Below, one piece after another: positions 1 to 6,491 of a stretch of 9,517 nt of DNA. The position numbers and the translations under genes were made by a program. The stretch is from Pseudomonas sp. (GTDB lineage: Bacteria; Pseudomonadota; Gammaproteobacteria; Pseudomonadales; Pseudomonadaceae). Position 1 is the stretch's first letter; each line of letters opens with the position of its first letter. The notes beneath the pieces were generated by a model. That model ran no database searches, was not told the origin of the DNA, and was given only the letters and a program-made list of their open reading frames with translations. The stretch covers positions 1-9,517 of the forward strand of contig JAPLSD010000180.1 in NCBI GenBank assembly GCA_026398835.1, in the 5' to 3' direction.

Positions 1-35
1 CTTGCTACGGCCGAACCGTTTCAGCTTCAATTTGT

Positions 36-51
36 ACATGACTAGACATGT
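36..51. promoter_or_regulatory. Inverted repeat over the regulator start codon, possible operator
   Basis: ACATG (36-40) and CATGT (47-51) form a perfect inverted repeat with a 6-base spacer, and the presumed ATG at 38 lies inside it. GntR regulators often repress their own transcription through short palindromes, so this could be an autoregulatory site. Five-base arms can arise by chance and the upstream promoter is outside the window. Confidence 0.2.
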
Positions 52-751
52 TCGATTTGACAAGAAACAACGGGTGGTCAATGAGTTTATTCGGCGCATC
101 GAAAGCGGCCTCATGGAGGACGGCCTTCTGCTGCCGGGTGAACATCAGTTGGCTGAAGAATTTGGCGTGAGCCGCGGGACATTGCGCGAGGCGTTGGCCG
201 AGTTGAAGCGGCGTCACTACATCGCCACGCAGAGTGGTGTCGGTTCCATCGTGACCTACGACGGCGTCGTGCTCGATCAGCGCAGTGGCTGGGCGCAAGC
301 GCTGGCCGATAGCGGGGCGCTGATCAATACTGAAGTGTTGCGCCTGGAAGCGACGCAGCGGCCTGATCTGTTGAGCCGTTTCGGCACGGATCAGTTCATC
401 CTTCTGGAGCGTCGCCGACGCGGTAACGACGGTACGCTGGTGTCCCTCGAACGTTCACTCATGCCGGCCACCGGTGGCCTGGAAAGCCTGCCGCGAGTGG
501 GCCTGATCGATGACTCCCTGACCATCACCCTGGCCGCTTACGGCTATATCGGCGAACACGGCGATCAATGGATCGGTGCCGAGCCGTTGAACGAGGAAGA
601 TGCCCGATTGCTCGGGCGCCCGGTCGGCACGGTGTTTCTCAAAGCCTTGCGCACCACCTATGACCGCCGTGAGCGTTTCATGGAACAGGTCGAAAGCTTG
701 CTCGATCCTGTGCACTTTCGCCTGCACCTGCAATTCGGCGCTCAGAAATGA
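38..751 (+). CDS. GntR-family transcriptional regulator with UTRA domain (YegW-like)
   Basis: This is a 237-residue DNA-binding regulator. The N-terminal winged helix-turn-helix spans about residues 8-75 and carries the GntR pattern of a 'LPGEHQLAEEFGVSRGTLREA' type segment followed by a wing. Residues from about 85 to the end form a UTRA-like effector-binding domain, as in the HutC subfamily, whose effectors are usually small metabolites. The ATG at 38 is chosen because it gives the usual family length. An in-frame TTG at 2 remains possible, the frame is open to the window edge, and no good Shine-Dalgarno sequence precedes 38. The stop overlaps the start of the next gene as ATGA, so it is co-transcribed and probably translationally coupled with the hydrolase. 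Its place at the head of a hydrolase-permease-kinase unit suggests that it controls that unit. Family assignment is firm; the effector is unknown. Confidence 0.9.
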   Translation: MTRHVRFDKKQRVVNEFIRRIESGLMEDGLLLPGEHQLAEEFGVSRGTLREALAELKRRHYIATQSGVGSIVTYDGVVLDQRSGWAQALADSGALINTEVLRLEATQRPDLLSRFGTDQFILLERRRRGNDGTLVSLERSLMPATGGLESLPRVGLIDDSLTITLAAYGYIGEHGDQWIGAEPLNEEDARLLGRPVGTVFLKALRTTYDRRERFMEQVESLLDPVHFRLHLQFGAQK

Positions 752-1746
752 GCGCGCTCGATCGCGCCTTGGGCGCTTTTTACGGTTTGGCGCTGGGCGA
801 TGCCCTGGGCATGCCGACCCAGTCCTTGAGTCGTGCGCAGATCAAGCAGCGCTTCGGCGCGATCACCGCTCTGGAGGACGCTGGCGCCGATCAACCAATC
901 GCCCCGAACATGCCCAAAGGCTCGATCACCGATGACACTGAACAGGCGATTCTGGTCGGTCAGCTATTGATTGATGGCAACGGTCAGATCGAACCGTCCG
1001 TGCTGGCGCAACGCTTGATCAAATGGGAGGCGGTGATGCAGGCCAAAGGTTCGCAAGACCTTTTAGGGCCTTCGACCAAACGCGCCATTGAAATGATTCT
1101 CGCCGGGCACTCACCTGAAGAAGCCGGGCGCTACGGCACCACCAACGGCGCGGCGATGCGCATCACCCCGGTGGGGATTGCGGCGGATGTCGCCGATCCT
1201 GAACGCTTCATCGAGGCGGTGGTACAGGCCTGCCAGGTCACCCACAACACTACGCTGGGGATCTCCAGTGCGGCGGCGGTGGCGGCGGTGGTGTCGGCCG
1301 GGATCAACGGGATGGACCTGGGCGAGGCATTGCACCTGGGCATGCAGATGGCCCAACAGGCTGAGGGGCATGGCCATTGGGTCGCCGGTGGGCGTATTGC
1401 ATCGCGCATCAGCTGGGCGCGGAGCATCAGCGTCGACAGCGACAAAGCGATGTTGGCCGATCTGCTCTACGACGTGATCGGCACCTCCGTGGCCTCGCAA
1501 GAGTCGGTGGTGGTGTCCTTCGCGTTGGCGCAACAAGTGGCTGTCGGCGAAATGAGCGCTTTCGAAGCGTTGTGCATGGCAGCGAGCCTCGGTGGCGACA
1601 CCGATACCATTGCTGCAATTCTGGGGGCGATGCTCGGTGCTTGTCTGGGGATGCAGAGTTGGCCGGCTGAGTTGATCGAGCGGGTCAAGAAGGTTAATGA
1701 CCTGGACCTGGAGCCGTTGGTGCAGGGGTTACTGGCCTTGCGCTAA
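748..1746 (+). CDS. ADP-ribosylglycohydrolase family protein (YegU-like)
   Basis: The 332-residue protein belongs to the ADP-ribosylglycohydrolase/DraG/ARH fold, an all-alpha dimetal hydrolase family that cleaves N- or O-glycosidic bonds to ribose. The N-terminal G-D-A-L-G-M motif is near residues 11-16. The first metal-binding motif T61-D62-D63-T64-E65 and the C-terminal motif G282-G283-D284-T285-D286-T287 are intact and match the magnesium ligands known in ARH3 and DraG, so the enzyme should be active. The length is close to E. coli YegU. It overlaps the regulator by 4 bases and precedes a permease and a sugar kinase. This context favours a catabolic role on an imported nucleoside-like glycoside over reversal of protein ADP-ribosylation. 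That is inference; the substrate is unknown. Confidence 0.9.
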   Translation: MSALDRALGAFYGLALGDALGMPTQSLSRAQIKQRFGAITALEDAGADQPIAPNMPKGSITDDTEQAILVGQLLIDGNGQIEPSVLAQRLIKWEAVMQAKGSQDLLGPSTKRAIEMILAGHSPEEAGRYGTTNGAAMRITPVGIAADVADPERFIEAVVQACQVTHNTTLGISSAAAVAAVVSAGINGMDLGEALHLGMQMAQQAEGHGHWVAGGRIASRISWARSISVDSDKAMLADLLYDVIGTSVASQESVVVSFALAQQVAVGEMSAFEALCMAASLGGDTDTIAAILGAMLGACLGMQSWPAELIERVKKVNDLDLEPLVQGLLALR

Positions 1747-1747
1747 C

Positions 1748-1761
1748 CCTGTGGCGAGGGA
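1748..1761 (+). repeat. Short fragment resembling one arm of a Pseudomonas REP repeat
   Basis: CCTGTGGCGAGGGA lies just after the hydrolase stop. It resembles the opening of a common Pseudomonas REP family (GTGGCGAGGGAGCTTGCTCCC), but the second half of the hairpin is absent, so it is at most a remnant. The rest of the gap to the permease (to 1820) holds the permease ribosome binding site and no convincing promoter. Confidence 0.3.
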
Positions 1762-1807
1762 TGTTGTGTCAACTTCCGAAATTGCCGACAACCACAATAA
1801 TGGCAGC

Positions 1808-1812
1808 AGGAG
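1808..1812 (+). promoter_or_regulatory. Ribosome binding site fixing the permease start
   Basis: AGGAG lies 8 bases before the ATG at 1821. It favours that start over the in-frame ATG at 1761, which would add 20 residues and has no such site. Confidence 0.75.
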
Positions 1813-1820
1813 TACCTTTC

Positions 1821-3287
1821 ATGAGTTCATCGAGCGCCGGGCAAAGTGCCGGGCAACTGGAAACCCGTGGCATCGAGCCGGTTCCGGAAGGGGAGTGCAG
1901 CGGTCATCCGCTGCAATTGTTCTGGGTCTGGTTCGCCGCCAATATCAGCATCCTCGGCTTGCCGCTGGGGGCAACACTGGTGGCCTTTCGTGGTTTGGCC
2001 ATCTGGCAGGCGATCATCGTTGCCATCCTCGGCGCGGCCGGCTCGTTTGCGGTGGTCGGGATCATCTCGATTGCCGGCCGTCGTGGCCGCGCACCGAGCC
2101 TGACCTTGTCCCGAGCGATTTTCGGCGTGCGTGGCAATATCGGCCCGACCCTGGTCTCGCTGATGTCCCGGCTGGGCTGGGAAACAGTCAACACCACCAC
2201 GGCTGCATTTGTGTTGCTGTCGTTGTGCTCGATCCTCTTCAGCTCGCCGGTGGAAGCCAAAAGTGCGCCGCTGCTGACCTTGCTGTTCATCGGCATCTTC
2301 GTGCTGCTGACCCTGGCGGTTTCCGGACTGGGTCACGCGACGTTGCTGGTGATTCAGAAGTGGGCCACCTATGTGTTTGGTGCCCTTAACCTGCTGGTCG
2401 GTGGCTTTCTTTGTGCCACCATCGATTGGACTGCAGTGTTCAACGCCACACCGGCACCACTGAGTGCAATGATCATCGGCGTCGGCACTATGGCCGCCGG
2501 CACCGGGATCGGTTGGGCCAACGCTGGCGCGGACATGTCGCGCTACCAGCACCGCAGCGTCAAGGCTGTACGGTTGGTCGCTTCGGCGGCGTTCGGTGCC
2601 GGTATTCCGTTGGTACTGCTGATCACCCTCGGCGGCCTGCTGTCGGTGGGCAATAACGACCTGGCGTTCGCCACAGACCCGATCATTGCGATCCGCGACA
2701 TGCTGCCAACCTGGATGGCTGTGCCCTACTTGATCACCGCATTCGGCGGGTTGCTGCTGTCGAACAACCTTTCGGTGTACTCGGCGGGTCTGACCACCTT
2801 GACCCTCGGCCTGAAGGTCAAGCGCGTGCATGCGGTGATCGTCGACATCGCGGCGATCTTCGCCGGGTCGATTTACTTCATGCTGATCGCCGACAGTTTC
2901 TATGGTCCATTCATCACCTTCATCTCGTTGCTGGCGGTGCCGATCACCGCTTGGGTCGGGATCTTCGTGGTCGACCTGATTCACCGTCACCACTACAGCG
3001 CCAAGGACCTGCTGGATGTCAGCCCGACCAGTGCTTATTGGTATCGCGGCGGTGTTGAATGGCGCGCCTTCGGTGCCTGGGCAGTGGCGATCGTGCTCGG
3101 TTTCAGCTTCACCACCATTGGCACCACGGCGGAAAATATCTGGTTTGCCGGCCCGTTGTCCAACTCATGGCTTGGGCATAACGGCCTGGGCTGGATCGTG
3201 ACCTTCATTGTGGCCGGTGGTCTTTATGCTGTGCTCGGCGGTGCGAAGGATCGTCGCGGTGCTTTTGTCGAGAACGCAAATGCCTAG
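1821..3287 (+). CDS. NCS1-family nucleobase/nucleoside-type permease
   Basis: This 488-residue inner-membrane protein belongs to the nucleobase:cation symporter-1 (NCS1, purine-cytosine permease) family, whose members import nucleobases, nucleosides and related heterocycles with H+ or Na+. After a hydrophilic N-terminus, the family-typical stretch around residues 20-60 begins with I-E-P-V-P-E-G and leads into the first helix with G-L-P-L-G-A. About twelve hydrophobic helices follow, separated by short charged loops. A well-placed AGGAG supports the start at 1821. The last 8 bases overlap the kinase gene. It fills the transporter slot held by MFS member YegT in the related E. coli set. NCS1 specificity cannot be predicted from these residues, so a 'cytosine permease' label would be over-precise. 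Confidence 0.88.
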   Translation: MSSSSAGQSAGQLETRGIEPVPEGECSGHPLQLFWVWFAANISILGLPLGATLVAFRGLAIWQAIIVAILGAAGSFAVVGIISIAGRRGRAPSLTLSRAIFGVRGNIGPTLVSLMSRLGWETVNTTTAAFVLLSLCSILFSSPVEAKSAPLLTLLFIGIFVLLTLAVSGLGHATLLVIQKWATYVFGALNLLVGGFLCATIDWTAVFNATPAPLSAMIIGVGTMAAGTGIGWANAGADMSRYQHRSVKAVRLVASAAFGAGIPLVLLITLGGLLSVGNNDLAFATDPIIAIRDMLPTWMAVPYLITAFGGLLLSNNLSVYSAGLTTLTLGLKVKRVHAVIVDIAAIFAGSIYFMLIADSFYGPFITFISLLAVPITAWVGIFVVDLIHRHHYSAKDLLDVSPTSAYWYRGGVEWRAFGAWAVAIVLGFSFTTIGTTAENIWFAGPLSNSWLGHNGLGWIVTFIVAGGLYAVLGGAKDRRGAFVENANA

Positions 3288-4206
3288 ATTGCTGCACACC
3301 GGCCAAGTGATGGTCGACCTGGTGATGTCCGTGGACACACTGCCGAACTCCGGCGGCGACGTGCTGGCGCAATCCGCCAGCTTCGAGGCGGGTGGCGGTT
3401 TCAACGTGATGGCTGCTGCCCAGCGCAACGGTTTGCCGGTGGTCTACCTCGGGCGTCACGGCAAGGGTCGCTTCGGCGATCTGGCCCGTGAGGCGATGAC
3501 GGCTGAAGGTATTCAGATCGGCATCGCCAGCAGCGCCGAGCAAGACACGGGGCTGTGTGTCGCGCTGACCGAAGCCACGACTGAACGCACGTTCATTTCC
3601 TGGATCGGTGCTGAAGGTGAGTTGTCGAAAGACGATTTGGCGAGCGTTGCCGCGCACGCCGACGATTATGTCTACGTCAGCGGTTACAGCCTGCTTCATG
3701 ACGGCAAGGTGCAAGCCTTACTCGACTGGGTGCTGGCATTGCCCCCTGAAATCAAGGTGGTATTCGACCCGGGGCCGCTGGTGGATTCGCCGGATTCCAA
3801 ATGGATGGCGGCGTTGCTGCCACGGATCGATATCTGGACCAGCAACAGTGTTGAAGCCCTGCGCTTTACCGGGGCTGAGCAGATTGCCGGTGCGCTGGTT
3901 AAGCTGGGCGAGTACCTGCCAACCGGCGCACTAATGGTGGTGCGCGATGGACCGCAAGGTTGCTGGATTTGTCAGCAGCAACACTGCCTGCATGTTCCAG
4001 GATTCAAGGTCGTAGCCGTGGACAGCAACGGCGCCGGTGACGCTCATGCCGGGGTTTTCATCGCCGGGTTGGCGAGTGGATTGACCGCGACTCAAGCAGC
4101 GCGCCGTGCCAATGCCGCTGCGGCGCTGGCGGTCATGCGATGGGGCCCGGCCACCTCGCCGGGTGCTGCTGAGGTCGACGCGTTGATCGAACGGGTTATA
4201 GGCTGA
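3280..4206 (+). CDS. PfkB/ribokinase-family sugar kinase (YegV-like)
   Basis: The 308-residue kinase belongs to the PfkB (ribokinase-like) family, which phosphorylates sugars and nucleosides with ATP. The N-terminal substrate-binding signature with a G-G-G-F-N pattern is near residues 44-48. The C-terminal signature D-S-N-G-A-G-D supplies the anion hole, with the catalytic base at Asp254. The more common D-T-T-G-A-G-D is altered to S-N here. The ATG at 3280 is chosen over the upstream in-frame start at 3208, which would put 24 extra residues inside the permease gene. The resulting overlap with the permease is 8 bases, which suggests coupling. It likely phosphorylates the sugar released by the neighbouring glycohydrolase, possibly a pentose. 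Substrate is inference; family membership is firm. Confidence 0.9.
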   Translation: MPRLLHTGQVMVDLVMSVDTLPNSGGDVLAQSASFEAGGGFNVMAAAQRNGLPVVYLGRHGKGRFGDLAREAMTAEGIQIGIASSAEQDTGLCVALTEATTERTFISWIGAEGELSKDDLASVAAHADDYVYVSGYSLLHDGKVQALLDWVLALPPEIKVVFDPGPLVDSPDSKWMAALLPRIDIWTSNSVEALRFTGAEQIAGALVKLGEYLPTGALMVVRDGPQGCWICQQQHCLHVPGFKVVAVDSNGAGDAHAGVFIAGLASGLTATQAARRANAAAALAVMRWGPATSPGAAEVDALIERVIG

Positions 4207-4249
4207 TTCAAGACCTTCATCGCTTGATCAATCGTCTTCACGCCCTGAG

Positions 4250-4291
4250 CCTCTGCGTCAACACGGTTTTGCTTTGTCCGGTTCGCAGAGG
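4250..4291. terminator. Inverted repeat between convergent genes, weak terminator candidate
   Basis: CCTCTGCG (4250-4257) and CGCAGAGG (4284-4291) form a perfect 8-bp inverted repeat with a 26-base loop. It lies between the kinase stop and the stop of the oppositely oriented HD-domain gene. The position suits a shared terminator, but the loop is long and there is only a short T run (TTT) on the + side, so it may act weakly or through Rho. The rest of 4207-4292 shows nothing. Confidence 0.35.
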
Positions 4292-4292
4292 T

Positions 4293-4943
4293 TTAAAGGC
4301 CGATTTCCTCCATGAACTCCTCCATAAAACGCTTCAATCGTTCATGACGAATCTGCGCCAGCCGGCTGCCGGTCCGGGTTTGGAAACCCGCCGCCAGATG
4401 CAGCAGCTTGGTCTGGAAGTGATCAAGGGTGAAACGCGTGTCGTCGTAATCGCGAGCCTTCGCTTCGGGATCCAGCGGGTCGTAAAGTGCGCTGCCCATC
4501 CTCCCGGAGACATAGAACGTGCGCGCCACACCGAGCATTCCAAGGGAGTCGAGGCGGTCGGCGTCCTGCAGGATTTTTGCTTCAAGCGTCGTCGGCGTAA
4601 TACCCGCCGAGAAGCTGTGGGTCTCGATGGCATGGGCGACCGCGGCGACTTTATCCACAGGCCAACTCATGCCAGCCAACACCTGCGAGGCTTTCTGTGC
4701 CGCTAGTCGCGATGCCTGTGATCTCAACGGCGAGTTCTTCTCCACCGCCACACAATCATGCAAAAGCACCGCCGCCAGCAGCACCTCGAGGTCGCCGCTT
4801 TCCTCTTTATGGATCACACGAGCGTTGTTCCAGACCCGATGCAGGTGCGAAAGATCGTGGGCGCCATCCTCGGACGGCTCAAGAGCGTGGGGCAGGAGCG
4901 TTGCGGCAAGGCTTTGCAGCGGAGCGAAAGCGGCAATGGTCAT
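4293..4943 (-). CDS. HD-domain phosphohydrolase (YedJ-like)
   Basis: The 216-residue cytosolic protein is an HD-superfamily metal-dependent phosphohydrolase. The metal-binding residues are visible in order: His33, the His62-Asp63 doublet and Asp127 in a D-A-D-R-L-D segment. The segments H-S-F-S-A, then E-A-K-I-L-Q-D-A-D-R-L, and later L-D-H-F-Q-T-K-L-L resemble E. coli YedJ as I remember it. Substrates of this subgroup are not established; HD enzymes commonly hydrolyse nucleotides. The start at 4943 is chosen for its GAGG six bases upstream. In-frame starts at 4955 (ATG) and 4973 (TTG) are less well supported. It is convergent with the kinase gene and divergent from the acetyltransferase gene, so it is probably a single-gene unit unrelated to its neighbours. 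Confidence 0.87.
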   Translation of the reverse strand: MTIAAFAPLQSLAATLLPHALEPSEDGAHDLSHLHRVWNNARVIHKEESGDLEVLLAAVLLHDCVAVEKNSPLRSQASRLAAQKASQVLAGMSWPVDKVAAVAHAIETHSFSAGITPTTLEAKILQDADRLDSLGMLGVARTFYVSGRMGSALYDPLDPEAKARDYDDTRFTLDHFQTKLLHLAAGFQTRTGSRLAQIRHERLKRFMEEFMEEIGL

Positions 4944-4949
4944 TGGAAT

Positions 4950-4953
4950 CCTC
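4950..4953 (-). promoter_or_regulatory. Ribosome binding site fixing the HD-domain gene start
   Basis: On the minus strand GAGG lies 6 bases before the ATG at 4943, which selects this start over the in-frame ATG at 4955 that overlaps the same site. Confidence 0.6.
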
Positions 4954-5028
4954 ATTGTGAAGGGATAAGACAATCATGCGTCGAGCACAGGTAATCTGAT
5001 AACCATAAACCAGGTTTTGATTTGAAAT

Positions 5029-5057
5029 GTGACGAGCGCTCAGAGTCGACTTAGTAT
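5029..5057 (+). promoter_or_regulatory. Candidate sigma70 promoter of the acetyltransferase gene
   Basis: GTGACG (5029-5034) and TAGTAT (5052-5057) are separated by 17 bases, each matching four of six consensus positions. Transcription would start near 5064, leaving a short leader before the ATG at 5088. The matches are moderate and another promoter is possible. Confidence 0.35.
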
Positions 5058-5087
5058 GGCTTTTTCACTTCCTGACAAGGCCTGTCC

Positions 5088-5567
5088 ATGACCATCGATA
5101 TCCGCCCAGCCGTGCCGAGCGATGCCCCGCAAATCCTCGCGTTCATTACCGAGTTGGCGGACTACGAGCGTGCCAGGCACGAAGTCATCGCCAGCGTCGC
5201 CGACATCGAACGCAGCCTGTTCAGCGAAGGTGCGACAGCCCATGGCCTGATCTGCCTGCGAGACGGGCAGCCGATCGGCTTCGCGGTGTTTTTCTTCAGC
5301 TACTCGACCTGGCTGGGGAGCAATTGCCTCTACCTCGAAGACCTCTACATCAACCCCGAACAACGCGGTGGCGGCGCGGGCAAAAAACTCCTGCGTCATC
5401 TCGCGCAAATCGCCTGCGCCAACGACTGCGGACGCTTCGAATGGAGTGTGCTGGACTGGAACGAGCCGGCGATTGCGTTTTACAAGTCGATCGGCGCACA
5501 GCCTCAGGATGAGTGGGTGCGCTATCGCATGGAAGGGGAGGTGTTGAGAGGGTTTGCGCAGGGTTGA
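5088..5567 (+). CDS. GNAT-family N-acetyltransferase, SSAT-like
   Basis: This 159-residue acetyltransferase transfers an acetyl group from acetyl-CoA to an amine. The acetyl-CoA pyrophosphate loop Q92-R93-G94-G95-G96-A97-G98-K99 is intact. Preceding it is the segment S-Y-S-T-W-L-G with L-Y-L-E-D-L-Y-I, and after it come E-W-S-V-L-D-W-N and A-I-A-F-Y. These are characteristic of the diamine (spermidine/spermine) and thialysine acetyltransferase branch of GNAT. A polyamine or similar small amine is therefore a reasonable substrate, though this branch also contains members with other substrates. A weak AAGG site lies 7 bases before the ATG. It is transcribed away from the HD-domain gene and followed by a hairpin terminator candidate, so it is probably monocistronic. 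Confidence 0.87.
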   Translation: MTIDIRPAVPSDAPQILAFITELADYERARHEVIASVADIERSLFSEGATAHGLICLRDGQPIGFAVFFFSYSTWLGSNCLYLEDLYINPEQRGGGAGKKLLRHLAQIACANDCGRFEWSVLDWNEPAIAFYKSIGAQPQDEWVRYRMEGEVLRGFAQG

Positions 5568-5579
5568 ATGGTCAATCAA

Positions 5580-5613
5580 CCCCCTCGTCCTCTTGGGGCG
5601 AGGGGGGATTTCA
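5580..5613 (+). terminator. Hairpin terminator candidate after the acetyltransferase gene
   Basis: CCCCCTCG (5580-5587) and CGAGGGGG (5599-5606) form a GC-rich 8-bp stem with an 11-base loop, 12 bases after the stop codon. A short ATTT follows, so the T run is weak. Being close to symmetric, it could also stop transcription of the degraded transporter remnant from the other side. Confidence 0.55.
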
Positions 5614-5632
5614 TTGACGGTGAGTTTCCTGC

Positions 5633-5880
5633 TTACCTGTTCACCAGTTTTGCCGGCAATGCGATCACCAGAAAGCTGCTGAAAATCAAGCACCCGGCGA
5701 AGAACCACAGCGCTCCGGCGCTGCTCCCGGTGACGTCGATGGCCACACCCATCAGCGAGTTGCTGACCAGGCCCGCAATGTTTGCCAGCGAGCAGGCGAG
5801 GGCGAAGCCAGTTGCAGCGGCGGTGCCTTTGAGGAAGGTTGCCGGCAGGCTGAAGAACACCGGTACGGCGCCAATACCTG
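5633..5880 (-). pseudogene. MFS transporter, C-terminal remnant
   Basis: On the minus strand, from about 5880 down to the TAA at 5633-5635, the frame encodes about 80 residues of a membrane protein. It begins G-I-G-A-V-P-V-F-F-S-L-P and includes G-T-A-A-A-T-G-F-A-L-A-C-S and A-G-A-L-W-F-F-A-G. These are typical of the last three helices of anion:cation symporter-type MFS transporters, whose full length is usually a little over 400 residues. Roughly the first four fifths are missing: above about 5880 the same frame stops looking like a transporter, and the opposite strand becomes a cytochrome gene. No start codon with a ribosome binding site is present. It is a non-functional remnant; the original substrate cannot be told from this end. 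Confidence 0.75.
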
Positions 5881-6405
5881 AGCAGCGGCTATTCCGATGC
5901 TCACGGTGTGGCGGCCGGTCCCATGGGGCCGGTGGTCAGCGAACTGGCGAAACTGCCCAAGGCTGATGTGCGAGCGATGGCGGTCTATCTGGCCTCACTT
6001 AATGGCGCTCAGGCCGAAGCACACGTGGTGGAGAAAGCCACTCGGCCGGCACCTGTAGCAAGCCTGTCGTTGAGCAACGGCCAGCGGGTGTTCGAAGGCT
6101 CGTGCAAGGCCTGTCACGCTGACGGGCTCGGACCCAAGCTGTTTGGTGTCAGCCCCTCGCTGGCGAGCAATACCAATGTGCACAGCGATCAGCCGGACAA
6201 TCTGATCAAGGTCATTTTGCAAGGCATCGCGGTGCCGGCCACCAAGGATCTGGGCTACATGCCGGGTTTCAAGGACAGTTTGTCGAATACCCAGGTGGCG
6301 GAATTGGCGGCGTATTTGCGCAGTCGGTTTGCCTCAACGGCGTCGCAATGGCAAGGGCTGGAACAGAAGGTCGCGCACCTGCGAGCCAATCCCGGAACCC
6401 ATTAA
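5875..6405 (+). pseudogene. Cytochrome c subunit, 5'-truncated remnant
   Basis: The frame reads Y-L-S-S-G-Y-S from 5875, then H-G-V-A-A-G-P-M. This is typical of the end of the second heme domain in three-heme cytochrome c subunits of membrane-associated dehydrogenases, such as those partnering molybdenum hydroxylases (nicotinate or isoquinoline type) and alcohol or aldehyde dehydrogenases. One complete class I domain follows, with the heme motif C-K-A-C-H at 6103-6117 and the axial methionine of Y-M-P-G-F at 6259. The natural stop is kept. The signal peptide and first heme domain are absent, so the product could not be exported or assembled. A GTG at 5908 opens the frame but has no convincing ribosome binding site. 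The catalytic partner genes are not in the window. Confidence 0.75.
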
Positions 6406-6410
6406 AAGCT

Positions 6411-6477
6411 TCGCGGGCAAGCCACGTTCCTTGGACGATGCCAAACCTGTGGGAGCCGGGCTTGCCCGCGATGAGGC
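6411..6477. repeat. Inverted REP pair (Pseudomonas-type repetitive extragenic palindromes)
   Basis: TCGCGGGCAAGCC (6411-6423) and GGCTTGCCCGCGA (6459-6471) are perfect 13-base inverted copies. The second copy sits in a longer REP-like unit from 6447 that opens CTGTGGGAGC and continues to GAGGCC at about 6477. Each can also fold locally through CGGGC-TT-GCCCG. This is the classic Pseudomonas intergenic REP family. The pair lies between convergent genes, where it may also slow transcription and protect 3' ends. The first copy is degenerate beyond its core. Confidence 0.8.
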
Positions 6478-6491
6478 CGGTGCAGTCAACG

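Noticed and set aside
1763..1797. Short inverted words (GTTG/CAAC, TTGTG/CACAA) between the hydrolase and permease genes
   Set aside because: The arms are only 4-5 bases and unevenly placed, with no promoter hexamers of quality nearby, so they are not distinguishable from chance.
1827..2993. A 388-codon open frame on the minus strand inside the permease gene
   Set aside because: It is antisense to a clear membrane transporter, its predicted product is a low-complexity mix rich in Gln, Arg, Asp and His, and it reflects the codon bias of the GC-rich gene opposite it.
4224..4706. A 160-codon plus-strand frame opposite the HD-domain gene
   Set aside because: It is a shadow of the HD-domain gene, whose metal-binding residues and YedJ resemblance are clear; the antisense product shows no family signature.
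5880..5905. Possible continuation of the transporter remnant beyond the junction through a frameshift (minus-strand reading S-I-G-I-A-A-A)
   Set aside because: The hydrophobic reading is suggestive, but the plus strand over the same bases matches a cytochrome c domain in one continuous frame, which is the better explanation.
5568..5966. A 132-codon plus-strand frame starting right after the acetyltransferase stop
   Set aside because: It runs through the terminator hairpin, then antisense to the transporter remnant and out of frame with the cytochrome remnant, so it is accidental.
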